34,098 nt of DNA from Flavobacteriaceae bacterium (GTDB taxonomy: Bacteria; Bacteroidota; Bacteroidia; Flavobacteriales; Flavobacteriaceae): assembly GCA_023260435.1 (NCBI GenBank), contig JALQVG010000055.1:1-34098 (forward strand), in the 5' to 3' direction. A model generated the notes under the pieces. It was not told where the DNA came from, did no database searches, and saw nothing but the letters and a program-made list of their open reading frames with translations. The position numbers were made by a program, and so were the translations under genes. The stretch's first letter is position 1. Every line of letters begins with the position of its first letter. Below, piece by piece: positions 17,801 through 25,600 of the stretch.

Positions 17801-17951
17801 TGTTACTTCCTTTAACCAATACAGTCGCCCCTGGAAGAGGTAGACCATCTTGGTCAGAAACAACCCCTGAAACGGTTTTGTTTTGTGCAAAAGCAAACTG
17901 CACAACCAACGCCAACAAGAGCGTCAGAATTCCATTTAGTTTTGTTTTCAT
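14823..17951 (-). CDS. SusC/RagA-family TonB-dependent transporter (pair 2)
   Basis: This outer-membrane transporter has 1042 residues from the ATG at 17951. That start is chosen because MKTKLNGILTLLLALVVQFA is a signal peptide matching the other two SusC starts, with the same leader before it; an ATG 16 codons upstream lies before the promoter box. Domains: signal peptide 1-22, carboxypeptidase-regulatory-like domain (VSGVVSDQDGLPLPGATVLV), TonB-box-like LEEVVVSALG, plug (LRLRGETGVLYVVDGIKVYS; ATALFGVDARNGVVVITSKS) and barrel ending in GLNVKINF with a terminal Phe. The plug loop between the conserved blocks is shorter than in pairs 1 and 3 (LRLRGETGVLYVVDG without the usual insertion). It is divergent from the redoxin gene. 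Substrate unknown. Confidence 0.94.
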   Translation of the reverse strand: MKTKLNGILTLLLALVVQFAFAQNKTVSGVVSDQDGLPLPGATVLVKGSNTGATTDFDGNYSITAKQGDVLVFSFVGYNNLEIRIGASDQVNATLSQDAQALEEVVVSALGITRSKKAIGYSQQTVQGDVLVQAKDVDLNTALSGKVSGVQMVGAPSSTFDAGLLRLRGETGVLYVVDGIKVYSQSDINTDNIGNISVLKGAAATALFGVDARNGVVVITSKSAKNGQAALTVDHTTTMTSVSLLPDYQNEYGGGYYQEWDTFTFNPATDPADWAAFDGQKIPYYAADESWGPRLDGTLVRHWDSWIPGSPTFGELRPWSANPNNIRDFYNKAINNNTSVSWAKGGEDYKVSATLRNLDQELIMPGASRKQIDMNVNASFDFSEKLNVYTSLNYQVRNTKNEPAQGYGGIGSNFNQWWQRQLDIDRLKDLYFFEGNYYSWNIRSPRNSRPLYWDAPHFGPDNNNTNQEKDVLFGNFGANYKFNDKFKANLEVRRRYNGYFSNSRIAFGGLDVPRYSESRSRYEQNEIFGFLSYTDRFLNDALDLDVKVGYQMQQNKETSTSASTVGGLSVPNFYSIATSVDRPSYSNTFVNSKVQSNFASVSIGYNSMFYLDGSYRLDWGSTANVNDNRLDTYGFSGSFIFNSLLNVDVISFAKVRAGVAQAPIFPGAYQTTSVYNVGSPYGSNASFSVPNTQSNPNLLGGTRNETEIGLEMKFLKNRVGLDFTYFDRKDSQLPVAIPVTAETGYTGLSINSGQTSSNGIELAISGTPVQSDNWTWDMSVNFGTLEKRVDNIYPGIEKNVLGGNLSWYSLQLQEIPGEEWGTFVGRKRKTDANGNYILNSDGSYVVETNQKLGNILPDFTGGFSSTLRYKNAYLNLGLDFQKGGLFYSTTNMFSSYSGLHASTAGLNDAGKPLRDPVDDGGGVHVVGVDANGASVDTYVEAQEYFGGLFGIHDAWLYDASYIKLRQLRVGYTLPQQLIANTPFKTVDVSVIGNNLFLLYSKVDGLDPSEIEGQGSLTSPYRAVEGGQLPPARSIGLNVKINF

Positions 17952-17978
17952 TTGTTTGTATTTAGTTAAATTGAGGTG

Positions 17979-18011
17979 CGAATTTAACTTTATTTTCACG
18001 TTTTAAGGCAA
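17979..18011 (-). promoter_or_regulatory. Promoter of SusC pair 2
   Basis: The minus strand reads TTG (18009-18011), 22 bases, then TAAATTCG (17979-17986), which is 27 bases before the ATG. The -7 box differs from TAnnTTTG in one base and matches the TTCG form before SusC 3. The 83-base gap between the divergent SusC and redoxin genes holds this promoter; no clear plus-strand promoter was found there. Confidence 0.5.
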
Positions 18012-18034
18012 CATAAGTAACTTAATGTTCAATC

Positions 18035-18604
18035 ATGAACTTTAAACTATTGATTATTAGCGTTATAAGTTTTTGGTTTCACCTTGGTTTATCTGTGATT
18101 TCACCTCAGATTTTAGAGGTCAATAAATCATACGACTATAAAAAACCTGCTGAAAAATTAATTACCTATGTCTTTATGGCAGTTGAATGTCCTATATCTC
18201 AAAAGTATATTTACAGACTTAATGAGCTCAACAAACGCTATCCTGAGATGAATATTATTGGCGTCTTTCAAGAAAACACTTCCAAAGAGGAATTGTCAGA
18301 TTTTAAAGAGCGGTTTAGTGTTGATTTTCCTTTAGTATTTGACAAAGGTCATCGATGGGCACTCGAATACAAGGTGGAGATTACTCCTGAAGTTTTTTTA
18401 ATCGATCGCTTTAACAGGGTACTATATTCTGGCGCTATAGATAACTGGTTTATCAGTTTGGGTAGAAATAGAAAAGCCCCTAGTGAACACTATCTTTTGG
18501 ATGCTTTTTTAGCGACGAAACAAGGAGAGGAAGTCAAGATTAAGAAAACCAAAGCCGTTGGTTGCTTCCTTGAACTAAATACTTCACACCATCATGGTCA
18601 ATAG
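18035..18604 (+). CDS. Secreted redoxin/thioredoxin-fold protein
   Basis: The protein has 189 residues, with an N-terminal hydrophobic segment (about 3-22, FKLLIISVISFWFHLGLSVI) acting as signal peptide or anchor, then a thioredoxin-like fold of the redoxin/AhpC-TSA class. The active-site region is VECPISQKY, with a single cysteine C52 in place of CxxC, followed by IIGVFQEN, FPLVFDKG and the cis-Pro strand EITPEVFLID. A second cysteine, C177, lies in AVGCFLE near the C-terminus, a pattern I recall in redoxins encoded next to copper-monooxygenase-like cytochromes. The tail ends in HHHGQ. Its last 11 bases overlap the start of the cytochrome-monooxygenase gene. Likely extracytoplasmic and redox-linked to that partner; reaction unknown. 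Confidence 0.85.
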   Translation: MNFKLLIISVISFWFHLGLSVISPQILEVNKSYDYKKPAEKLITYVFMAVECPISQKYIYRLNELNKRYPEMNIIGVFQENTSKEELSDFKERFSVDFPLVFDKGHRWALEYKVEITPEVFLIDRFNRVLYSGAIDNWFISLGRNRKAPSEHYLLDAFLATKQGEEVKIKKTKAVGCFLELNTSHHHGQ

Positions 18605-19817
18605 ATATTTACCCGCTTTTTTCTTCTGTTTTATTCTGAGCTTCACTCATGCTCAAGATGTGAACTATGAACAACACATTGCGCCCATTATTCAAAAAAA
18701 CTGTGTTTCCTGCCACCGCAGCGGTGGATACGGTCCTTTCCCGCTCGCGACGTACTCCGAGGTTCAAAAACGGGGAAAGTTTATTGCCCACGTGACCAAA
18801 ACAAAATACATGCCTCCCTGGAAGGCAGATCCCTCTTTTAGTCATTTTAAGAATGAGCGAATTCTTACAGATAAGGAGATTGATCAAATTCAACTTTGGG
18901 TGGCGCAAGGAATGAAAAGGGGAGAGGTGTCCTCCCAGAGCCCTATTGATAGGCATTCAACAGAGTATTCAAAACCTGATCTAGTACTTCGCATGAATAG
19001 TGCTTTTCAGTTGTCAGCTAAGGGTATTGAGGATTACCGTTTTTTTCACGTTCCTACGAATTTGGACCGAGATGTATATGTTTCTGCGATCGGTTTTATG
19101 GCAGGTAACAAACGATATGTCCACCACAGTAGAATTATGGTAGATACTTCTGGGCAAACTTTAGGAATAGATGGGCTTTCCGAGTTTGATCCCAGATCAT
19201 TAGCTTTTCAGACTAAACCGCTCATGGATGAGTTTTTATACGGGTGGGTTCCGGGAAATATCCCTGTTGCTTATCCGTCAGGAACGGCCAAGCTAATTCC
19301 CAAAGGTTCGGATCTGATATTCAATATACATTACGCACCTTCCTCAGAAGTAGCAACAGATCTCTCTGAGGTACATCTATATTTTTCTGATGTTCCTGTG
19401 AAACATATGATTAAGAGTCTGTCTATTCGCGAAGAGGATATAGCCAATCAACCTTTTGTGATTCGCTCCGAAACTTCTCCTACTTTTTATGTAAGTAAAG
19501 TTTTAGAAGAAGATATGAATGTTGTTTCACTTTTGCCTCACATGCATTTTTTGGGTAAGAGCATGACTGCATTGGCTATTTTACCGGACCAAACGCAGGT
19601 GCCACTAATCAGTATTCCTGAATGGGATTACAATTGGCAAAGCACTTATATGTTTGAATCCCCTGTTTTCTTACCTAAGGGTACATTGTTGTTGATGACG
19701 GCTACATTCGACAACACCTCATCCAATTCATTGAACCCAACATCACCTCCCAAAGATGTTACTTACGGTTGGAATTCCACGGATGAAATGATGAACCTAG
19801 TCATGTATTACTATTGA
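18594..19817 (+). CDS. Cytochrome c - PHM-like copper monooxygenase fusion
   Basis: This 407-residue exported protein has a signal peptide at 1-20 (ending THAQ). A small c-type cytochrome domain at about 22-110 has the heme-attachment motif C37-V-S-C40-H41 and a likely axial Met in KYMPPW (M73). The remainder resembles the two-domain catalytic core of peptidylglycine alpha-hydroxylating and dopamine beta monooxygenases (copper type II, ascorbate-dependent). The ligand pattern is present in order: H177-H178 (VHHSR) and H246 (NIHYAP) for the first copper, then H316-x-H318 (LPHMHFLG) and M399 in TDEMMNLVMYYY for the second. The last motif closely parallels DEMCNLYIMYY of animal PHM. The heme could supply electrons in place of ascorbate (inference). 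It overlaps the redoxin gene by 11 bases. Substrate unknown. Confidence 0.88.
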   Translation: MVNRYLPAFFFCFILSFTHAQDVNYEQHIAPIIQKNCVSCHRSGGYGPFPLATYSEVQKRGKFIAHVTKTKYMPPWKADPSFSHFKNERILTDKEIDQIQLWVAQGMKRGEVSSQSPIDRHSTEYSKPDLVLRMNSAFQLSAKGIEDYRFFHVPTNLDRDVYVSAIGFMAGNKRYVHHSRIMVDTSGQTLGIDGLSEFDPRSLAFQTKPLMDEFLYGWVPGNIPVAYPSGTAKLIPKGSDLIFNIHYAPSSEVATDLSEVHLYFSDVPVKHMIKSLSIREEDIANQPFVIRSETSPTFYVSKVLEEDMNVVSLLPHMHFLGKSMTALAILPDQTQVPLISIPEWDYNWQSTYMFESPVFLPKGTLLLMTATFDNTSSNSLNPTSPPKDVTYGWNSTDEMMNLVMYYY

Positions 19818-19834
19818 TGTACATGATATAAAAC

Positions 19835-19865
19835 AAAAAGACCACCCTATGGGTGGCCTTTTTTT
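19835..19865. terminator. Bidirectional terminator between convergent genes
   Basis: A-run, GACCACCC, TAT loop, GGGTGGCC, T-run: the stem has one A-C mismatch, with A/T tracts on both sides, so it can work in both directions. It sits between the cytochrome-monooxygenase stop (19817) and the lipoprotein stop (19883). Its ACCACCC/GGGTGG core is the same as in the terminator at 7721-7740. Confidence 0.88.
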
Positions 19866-19882
19866 AGTCAATTTGTCTTTGA

Positions 19883-20839
19883 TTACTCGTTGCAAAGATC
19901 AAGTTTGATTTCACCATTAGATTTCACATCGGAAGCAACTACGTTGGCCAATGTGTTTCCATTTGGATTTTTGATTTGATAGATAACTTCACTATCCCAA
20001 GCACCCTTGGTGTATTTAAAGTACATACTTGTTGATCCTGCAGGTACAGTAAATGTTTGGGTTACAGGTCCAGCACCGTCAGCCATGGTAAAAGTTCCAA
20101 TCACAACGTCGTCAACAACGACATCAATTGAAGCTCCATTCCATCCATCACCGTAGTCATCAGCACCGATTATTGTCCAAACACCAGTTCTCTGCTCAAT
20201 CGATTTAGCACAAACTACCGTCCAATCTTTTTGACAGTTGGCTTCAGGGAATTCTGTACATACCGATGGTGACCACGAATCAAATACGCGACCATCTTCC
20301 GTGGTGAAAATCCATTTAAGGGTAAATGTATCACCAGGGATGAATTTGTTGGTAGTTGCGTTTCTTGATGGTTTTAATGGGTTGGCAAATACAGAAACTG
20401 TACCGCTACCAAAACCATAATCATAACTAGCACTGGAGTAGGCGGCATAAACATCCTCTTGAGTAATAGAGAACGTTTTCACTGTGTTTTCAGCAGGCAC
20501 ATCTCCACCGGTAAAGGTTTTTACCAATTTTCCTGCATCACCGCCGTGTTTTACAGTTTTGTTGTTACCATCAATATCTTTGTAGCTTTCATTGAATAGC
20601 ACATACAAATCAATTTTGGTAACTGTATTCTTCTGATCTATAGATTTCCATTTTAGATCAAAAGATACATTTACAGAAGCGTCTCCTCTTTTAAAGTCGG
20701 TAACTTCTCCATTAACTACGGCATAACCGTGAACTGCTGATTCCCATTCTGGCAGGATCACCAAATCTTCGTCCTTACACGATTGAAGGGTAATTCCAAC
20801 CGCCATTAAGGATAATAGATATTTAGTATATTTTTTCAT
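19883..20839 (-). CDS. Surface lipoprotein with C-terminal GDGWNG-type domain (SusCD pair 3 operon)
   Basis: The protein has 318 residues with lipobox LQSC (C21). The cysteine is followed by KDED, an acidic pattern like the lipoprotein export signal that sends Bacteroidota lipoproteins to the cell surface. Residues 30-210 are a beta-rich region I do not recognise (VNVSFDLKWKSIDQ; TFTLKWIFTTEDGRVFDSW). From about 227 comes a domain with DDYGDGWNGASIDVVVDD, a WDSEVIYQIKNPNG core and a final DLCNE. This motif recurs in secreted Bacteroidota proteins and may bind ligand or metal, but its function is not established. It is third in the operon, 21 bases after SusD, the position where other systems place SusE/SusF-like accessory binding lipoproteins. 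That role is inferred from position only. Confidence 0.82.
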   Translation of the reverse strand: MKKYTKYLLSLMAVGITLQSCKDEDLVILPEWESAVHGYAVVNGEVTDFKRGDASVNVSFDLKWKSIDQKNTVTKIDLYVLFNESYKDIDGNNKTVKHGGDAGKLVKTFTGGDVPAENTVKTFSITQEDVYAAYSSASYDYGFGSGTVSVFANPLKPSRNATTNKFIPGDTFTLKWIFTTEDGRVFDSWSPSVCTEFPEANCQKDWTVVCAKSIEQRTGVWTIIGADDYGDGWNGASIDVVVDDVVIGTFTMADGAGPVTQTFTVPAGSTSMYFKYTKGAWDSEVIYQIKNPNGNTLANVVASDVKSNGEIKLDLCNE

Positions 20840-20860
20840 GTCTATTAGCTTTTAGTATAA

Positions 20861-22600
20861 TTAAAATTGGAATTTAAGTGTATCCCAGAAAATGGCAGCA
20901 CTTGGTGAGTCATACACTTTTGAAGGTGTGTTGCTGTTCAAATTCACTTCGTCTTGTGCATAAGGGAAGCTCAATGCATACTGTCTTGGGATTTGAAGTG
21001 GCGCTTGAATATCTGCAGGTAATCCAGTTCTTCTAAAAGAATTGTATCCCTCAAATCCATTTCCAAAGTTAGCAAACCATGCTTGTTTTAAGACGTATCC
21101 TAATCTCTGTGTGTCAGTTCCTGTAGTTGGATATTCAGCAGTTACATCAGCAAGGAAGGCAGTTTTGTTTTTAAACACCAATGTTGATGGCCATTGTGTG
21201 TATGTGGCATTCCATGTGTCAATGTTACTCGATGCAGCAGGGTCGGCAGCAGTACCAACTGAAATAACTTTGTTCATTTGATCGCTCAAGGCGCTTTCTA
21301 ATAAAGCTGATTCTGTCATACCGGTATTAACTCCTAAGGCAATCTGTGCTTCTAGCATGTAAAATTTCACCATCCATGAGGTAATGATTGGGAAGATTCC
21401 ATCACCCTTACCAAATTTGTTTCCTCCTGTAGTGCTTGCAGTGGTATCAAATAAACCAGCTGCTGGATAAGCACCGACTGTTGTTCTCAATGGGTTATCA
21501 TTTGGAATACCAGATGGGTCAGAGCGATCTCTACCAAAGTATCCTGCTAAGTAAGCTTTTTCCTTGTCAGAAAGTTGAGCAGGAGTTTTGCCAAATACTC
21601 CATCGGTCACTAAAGCGCTTAACACGAAGTAACCATAAGTGCAATCAGCTCTTTGAGAACATGGCATAGTTTGTTTATCAGTAGGCTCTTCTGGATCAAG
21701 AATTGTAGTAGTTTGTCTCTTGAAGTAGAAGGGAGCTCTTGGATCGCGGTTCTTGAGCATTTCGTACATAATTTGATGCCCAAAATAGGAGTAACCCGCT
21801 TCACCACCTGCATAACCTGATTGGTACATTGGGTGACGGTTATCAGGGTTGGCTAGATTACCGAAACGCAATTGAAAATCATCCGCGGCTGAAGTGATTA
21901 ATCCACCAGCTGTGATCAATTCTTGAATGGCAGCTGTATTGTTTTGCACATTTCTTGTGTTGATCAAGAGCTTCAACTTAAGTGATTTGGCCATTTTGAT
22001 CCACTTGGTATTACTACCTCCATAGATAATATCCCCTTTTACAGAAGCCGCTTGAGTTTTACCCAAGTTAACAATCGCTTCATCGATTAATCTAAAGGCA
22101 TCGGCATAGATATCAGCACCTTTGTCATAAACAGGTTGTGTATTTTGACCGTTTGGATCATTACCCTTGAATGCTTCACTGTAGGGAACGTCACCCCACA
22201 AGTCAACCATAGTGGTAAAATAGTAAGCTTTCATCAACTGAGCTATACCTAAGTATCTTGGGTTGAGTTCAGGGTCAGCTGCATTAATCATTTCTTCAAG
22301 ATCCTTAAGTGGTCCTGAATACAGATAGTTCCAAGTACCATTCCAGCTAGAGTTAGTGAAATTGAAATCATCACTGCTGGTATTGATGGCCTGGAATCCC
22401 ATAGTGGTGTTGTTTAACCCTCCAGCAAATGTATTCAACCCTTCGAATTGAGCATTGGTCAATAAAAGGTTAAGTGAGGCTTTACTTGCACTATTTGGAT
22501 CGGTATTGATGTCAAGGTCGTTCAGCTCGCAAGACACCATTCCTACTGCTACAAGTGAGCTCAGCAGGAACTTTCCTAATTTTTGTGTATATATTTTCAT
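20861..22600 (-). CDS. SusD-like lipoprotein, SusD-like_2 type (pair 3)
   Basis: The protein has 579 residues, starting MKIYTQKLGKFLLSSLVAVG with lipobox MVSC (C24). After the cysteine, LNDLDINTDPNSASKASLNL and LLTNAQ match the SusD-like_2 N-terminus, followed by the IAQLMKAYYFTTMVDLWGDVPYSEAFKG helix pair and the KWIKMAKSLKLKLLINTRNV helix. It is about 100 residues longer than the pair 2 SusD; the extra length falls mainly in the middle (about 290-400, including a CSQRADCTYGYFV segment with two Cys) and near the C-terminus. Near the end, FGNGFEGYNSFRRTGLPADI is the conserved SusD C-terminal segment. It lies 25 bases after the SusC stop. Ligand unknown. Confidence 0.92.
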   Translation of the reverse strand: MKIYTQKLGKFLLSSLVAVGMVSCELNDLDINTDPNSASKASLNLLLTNAQFEGLNTFAGGLNNTTMGFQAINTSSDDFNFTNSSWNGTWNYLYSGPLKDLEEMINAADPELNPRYLGIAQLMKAYYFTTMVDLWGDVPYSEAFKGNDPNGQNTQPVYDKGADIYADAFRLIDEAIVNLGKTQAASVKGDIIYGGSNTKWIKMAKSLKLKLLINTRNVQNNTAAIQELITAGGLITSAADDFQLRFGNLANPDNRHPMYQSGYAGGEAGYSYFGHQIMYEMLKNRDPRAPFYFKRQTTTILDPEEPTDKQTMPCSQRADCTYGYFVLSALVTDGVFGKTPAQLSDKEKAYLAGYFGRDRSDPSGIPNDNPLRTTVGAYPAAGLFDTTASTTGGNKFGKGDGIFPIITSWMVKFYMLEAQIALGVNTGMTESALLESALSDQMNKVISVGTAADPAASSNIDTWNATYTQWPSTLVFKNKTAFLADVTAEYPTTGTDTQRLGYVLKQAWFANFGNGFEGYNSFRRTGLPADIQAPLQIPRQYALSFPYAQDEVNLNSNTPSKVYDSPSAAIFWDTLKFQF

Positions 22601-22625
22601 TGTTCTTATTTTTTGGATCTAAAAA

Positions 22626-25600
22626 TTAGAAAGTAAGGCTTAAGTTAAAGCTATAACTTTTCGTAGTTGGTGTAGCTCCGTATTCAAAACCTTGTACGTT
22701 TGAAGCAGCACTTTCTGCAAGTACCTCTGGGTCTAAGTTAAGGCCTTCCAACATGTTTGGTGCATTCCACCATAGGTTACGTCCACTAAATGATAGTGTT
22801 CCAGTTCCAAAAGGTGTTTTCTTTAACAGGCTTTTTGGTAGATTGTAGCTCATACCTACTTCACGTAATCTGATAGTTGTTCCATCGTAGATGTTTACCT
22901 CATCCTGACCGTAAGCTCCCCATCCGTTTGAGAAGTGCGAGTCGAATGCTGTCACAGCTGTAGTGTTCTGGATTTTATTTCCATTGGCGTCTAATGTTGC
23001 TTCAAAGGTTTGGTTGCTTCCATAAACACCTGGAACTACTCTCAATTGCTCACGCTCCACTGAATTTGCTAACTGACCTCTTAGCATCAAAGATGCTGCA
23101 GAGAACGAGTATAGATCTCCACCTTGTTTCCAATCGATCAATGCGCGGAACGTAAAGTTTTTGTAGGTGAAGCTATTGGTAACACCAAGCGTAAAGTCTG
23201 GGTTTGGATCTCCGATGATGGTCGATGTTGCAGCTGCAAAAGGCATACCTGTTGCTTTATCAATCAATAAATTACCTTCATCGTCTTTCGCGTTCTCAGT
23301 ACCAAATATTTGTCCATAAGCAAAACCATTTCTGTGGATTGTTCCAAGTGAAGATCCTGGACCTCCGACAAAGATTTCTCCGTTTGGTCCTGCATCCACG
23401 ATTAATGATTTGATTTTAGTGAAGGCAAAATAAGTATTCCATTTAAAGTTGTCATTGGCGATTGGATACACATCCAATCCTAATTCCCATCCTTTGTTGG
23501 TCAATTCACCGATGTTCACTACTTGGCTGGTAAAACCGCTTGATCTTGCAACAGATGCTGTAGCGATTTGTTCAGTAGAAGAACGGCTGAAGTAAGTAAC
23601 GTCAAAGCTTAGTCGATCATTGAACATAGTAGCTGCAATACCAGTTTCAAATTCTGTAGTGAATTCTGGTTTTAATGAAGCATTTCCTAAAACATTTCCA
23701 AGCGAAGCTCTGTTTTGTGCGCCATAGATTGGAGAGGTAAAAGGAGTAGAGATGTTGAAGTTGGTCATCGTTCTGTATGGTGAAGCATCATTACCTACTT
23801 TGGTATTAGCTACACGTACTTTTACACTGCCAAACATTTCAGGTAACTCAACTGCTTCTGACAATAAGAAAGACACACTTGCTCCTGGGTAGAAGTAACT
23901 GTTGTTGTCTAAAGGAAGTGTTGAAGAGTGGTCTTGACGTCCTACCAGTCCTAAGTAGAGCATGTCTTTGTATCCCAAAGATACGTCAGCAAACACACCC
24001 CAAAGTCTTCTCATGTTTAGGTAATCATAATCTACAATTTGAGTGGATGTAGCATCAGTGATATTTAATCCTCTCGAGATGATGACGTTACCAGTAACAC
24101 TTCTTTGGGTCAATTTACGCTCATTGGCATTGATACCTACTACTGCTTTAACAGAAAGATCATCATTAATTGACTTGTCGATGTTCAATAATCCTGTAAA
24201 GTCGCGTTCAGTATTTACTAGGTCTACTGTATTTACAGAACCTGCAGGGGTGTTAATACCACCAGCCACAATGTTGCTTCTTCTCGCTTCATTGTAGGTG
24301 TTGATACCTGCTTTAACGGTGACATTTATACCCTCCGCTAAGTCATATCCTGCAGAAAGGTTACCATAGACACGGTTAACTTCTGACTTATACAAGTTGT
24401 TTTTGGCAATCCAAATAGGGTTATCCAAAGCTCTGTAGAAAATGTTTGATCCATCGGCTGGGTTTTCCCATGGCAATCCATTCAAGTCAAAGTTTCTAGG
24501 TAAATAGAACAAACGAGAGTAGATGGATCCACCACCACCACCGTAGTAATCGTTAAATGCAGATGCACCAGAACGAGGTGATTTTTGCACGGTATTTACA
24601 TAGTTCAATGTACCGGCTATGATCATGCCATTGTCTAGGGTAGCATTTCCACCTGTAAATATGTTGGTTCTTTTAGCTCCTTGATTTGGAACGATACCGC
24701 TTTGGTTCATGTTAGAGAAACCAGCGTTGATGTTGGCTTTTTCACTACCACCACTCATGCTTACCGCATGGTCAACTGTTTGTCCTTTTTGAAAAAATCC
24801 TCCGATGATGTCGTGGGCTTTGATTTCATAGGGCGCAGACACATTTCTAACTGTTCCATCAGGCATGGTGTATGCTTGAACGAATTCTGGGAATACGTTA
24901 GGGAATCTGTTGTTGATTGGGTTAGAGGCAGTTCCTTCAGGATAAGGTTGGCCGTCAGGGTAGTTGGAGTACACTTTGGTGTAGTTGGTTCCGTACTGAG
25001 CGTTGATGCGGTCTACGTGGTTAGGCATAGGAGCTCCCCAGTTACCGATAAATCCTCCGTTGTACACTTGGTTTGAACCTTGGGTATACACATCTTGGTA
25101 ATCAGGAATACCAGATAATTGGGTTGTAGCTAGAGAAGTGTTGTAGCTAACCTCTAGACCTTTTCTAGATTTACCTTTAGAGGCTTTAGTGGTGATTACG
25201 ATTACCCCGTTGGTGGCTCGTGAACCATACAATGCAGATGCAGCAGCACCTTTAAGTACAGAAATGCTTTCAATTGCATTAGGATCTAAGTCAAATCCAC
25301 GGTTGGAGAACACAGTGTTTTGCGCTGCACCTTGGCTGGCGTTTACACTGTTGTCAAAAGGAATACCGTCCACAATAAACAAAGGCTGAGTGTTTCCAGT
25401 CATAGAAGAAATACCGCGGATGTTGATTTTGGTGGATTGGCCTGGCGCTCCTCCGGCTCCGGTGATGTTTACCCCAGTCATTTTACCTTGCATAGCACGT
25501 AAAAGGTCTGGCTCAGCACGTCCTGCCACATCGTCACCGGATACTTTGGCTACTGAGTATCCAATCGATCTGGATTCTCTTTTGATACCCAAAGAGGTAA

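Noticed and set aside
17952-17999. 16-codon extension of SusC 2 (MKIKLNSHLNLTKYKQ)
   Set aside because: It would precede the signal peptide and run through the -7 box; the other two SusC genes start at MKTK.
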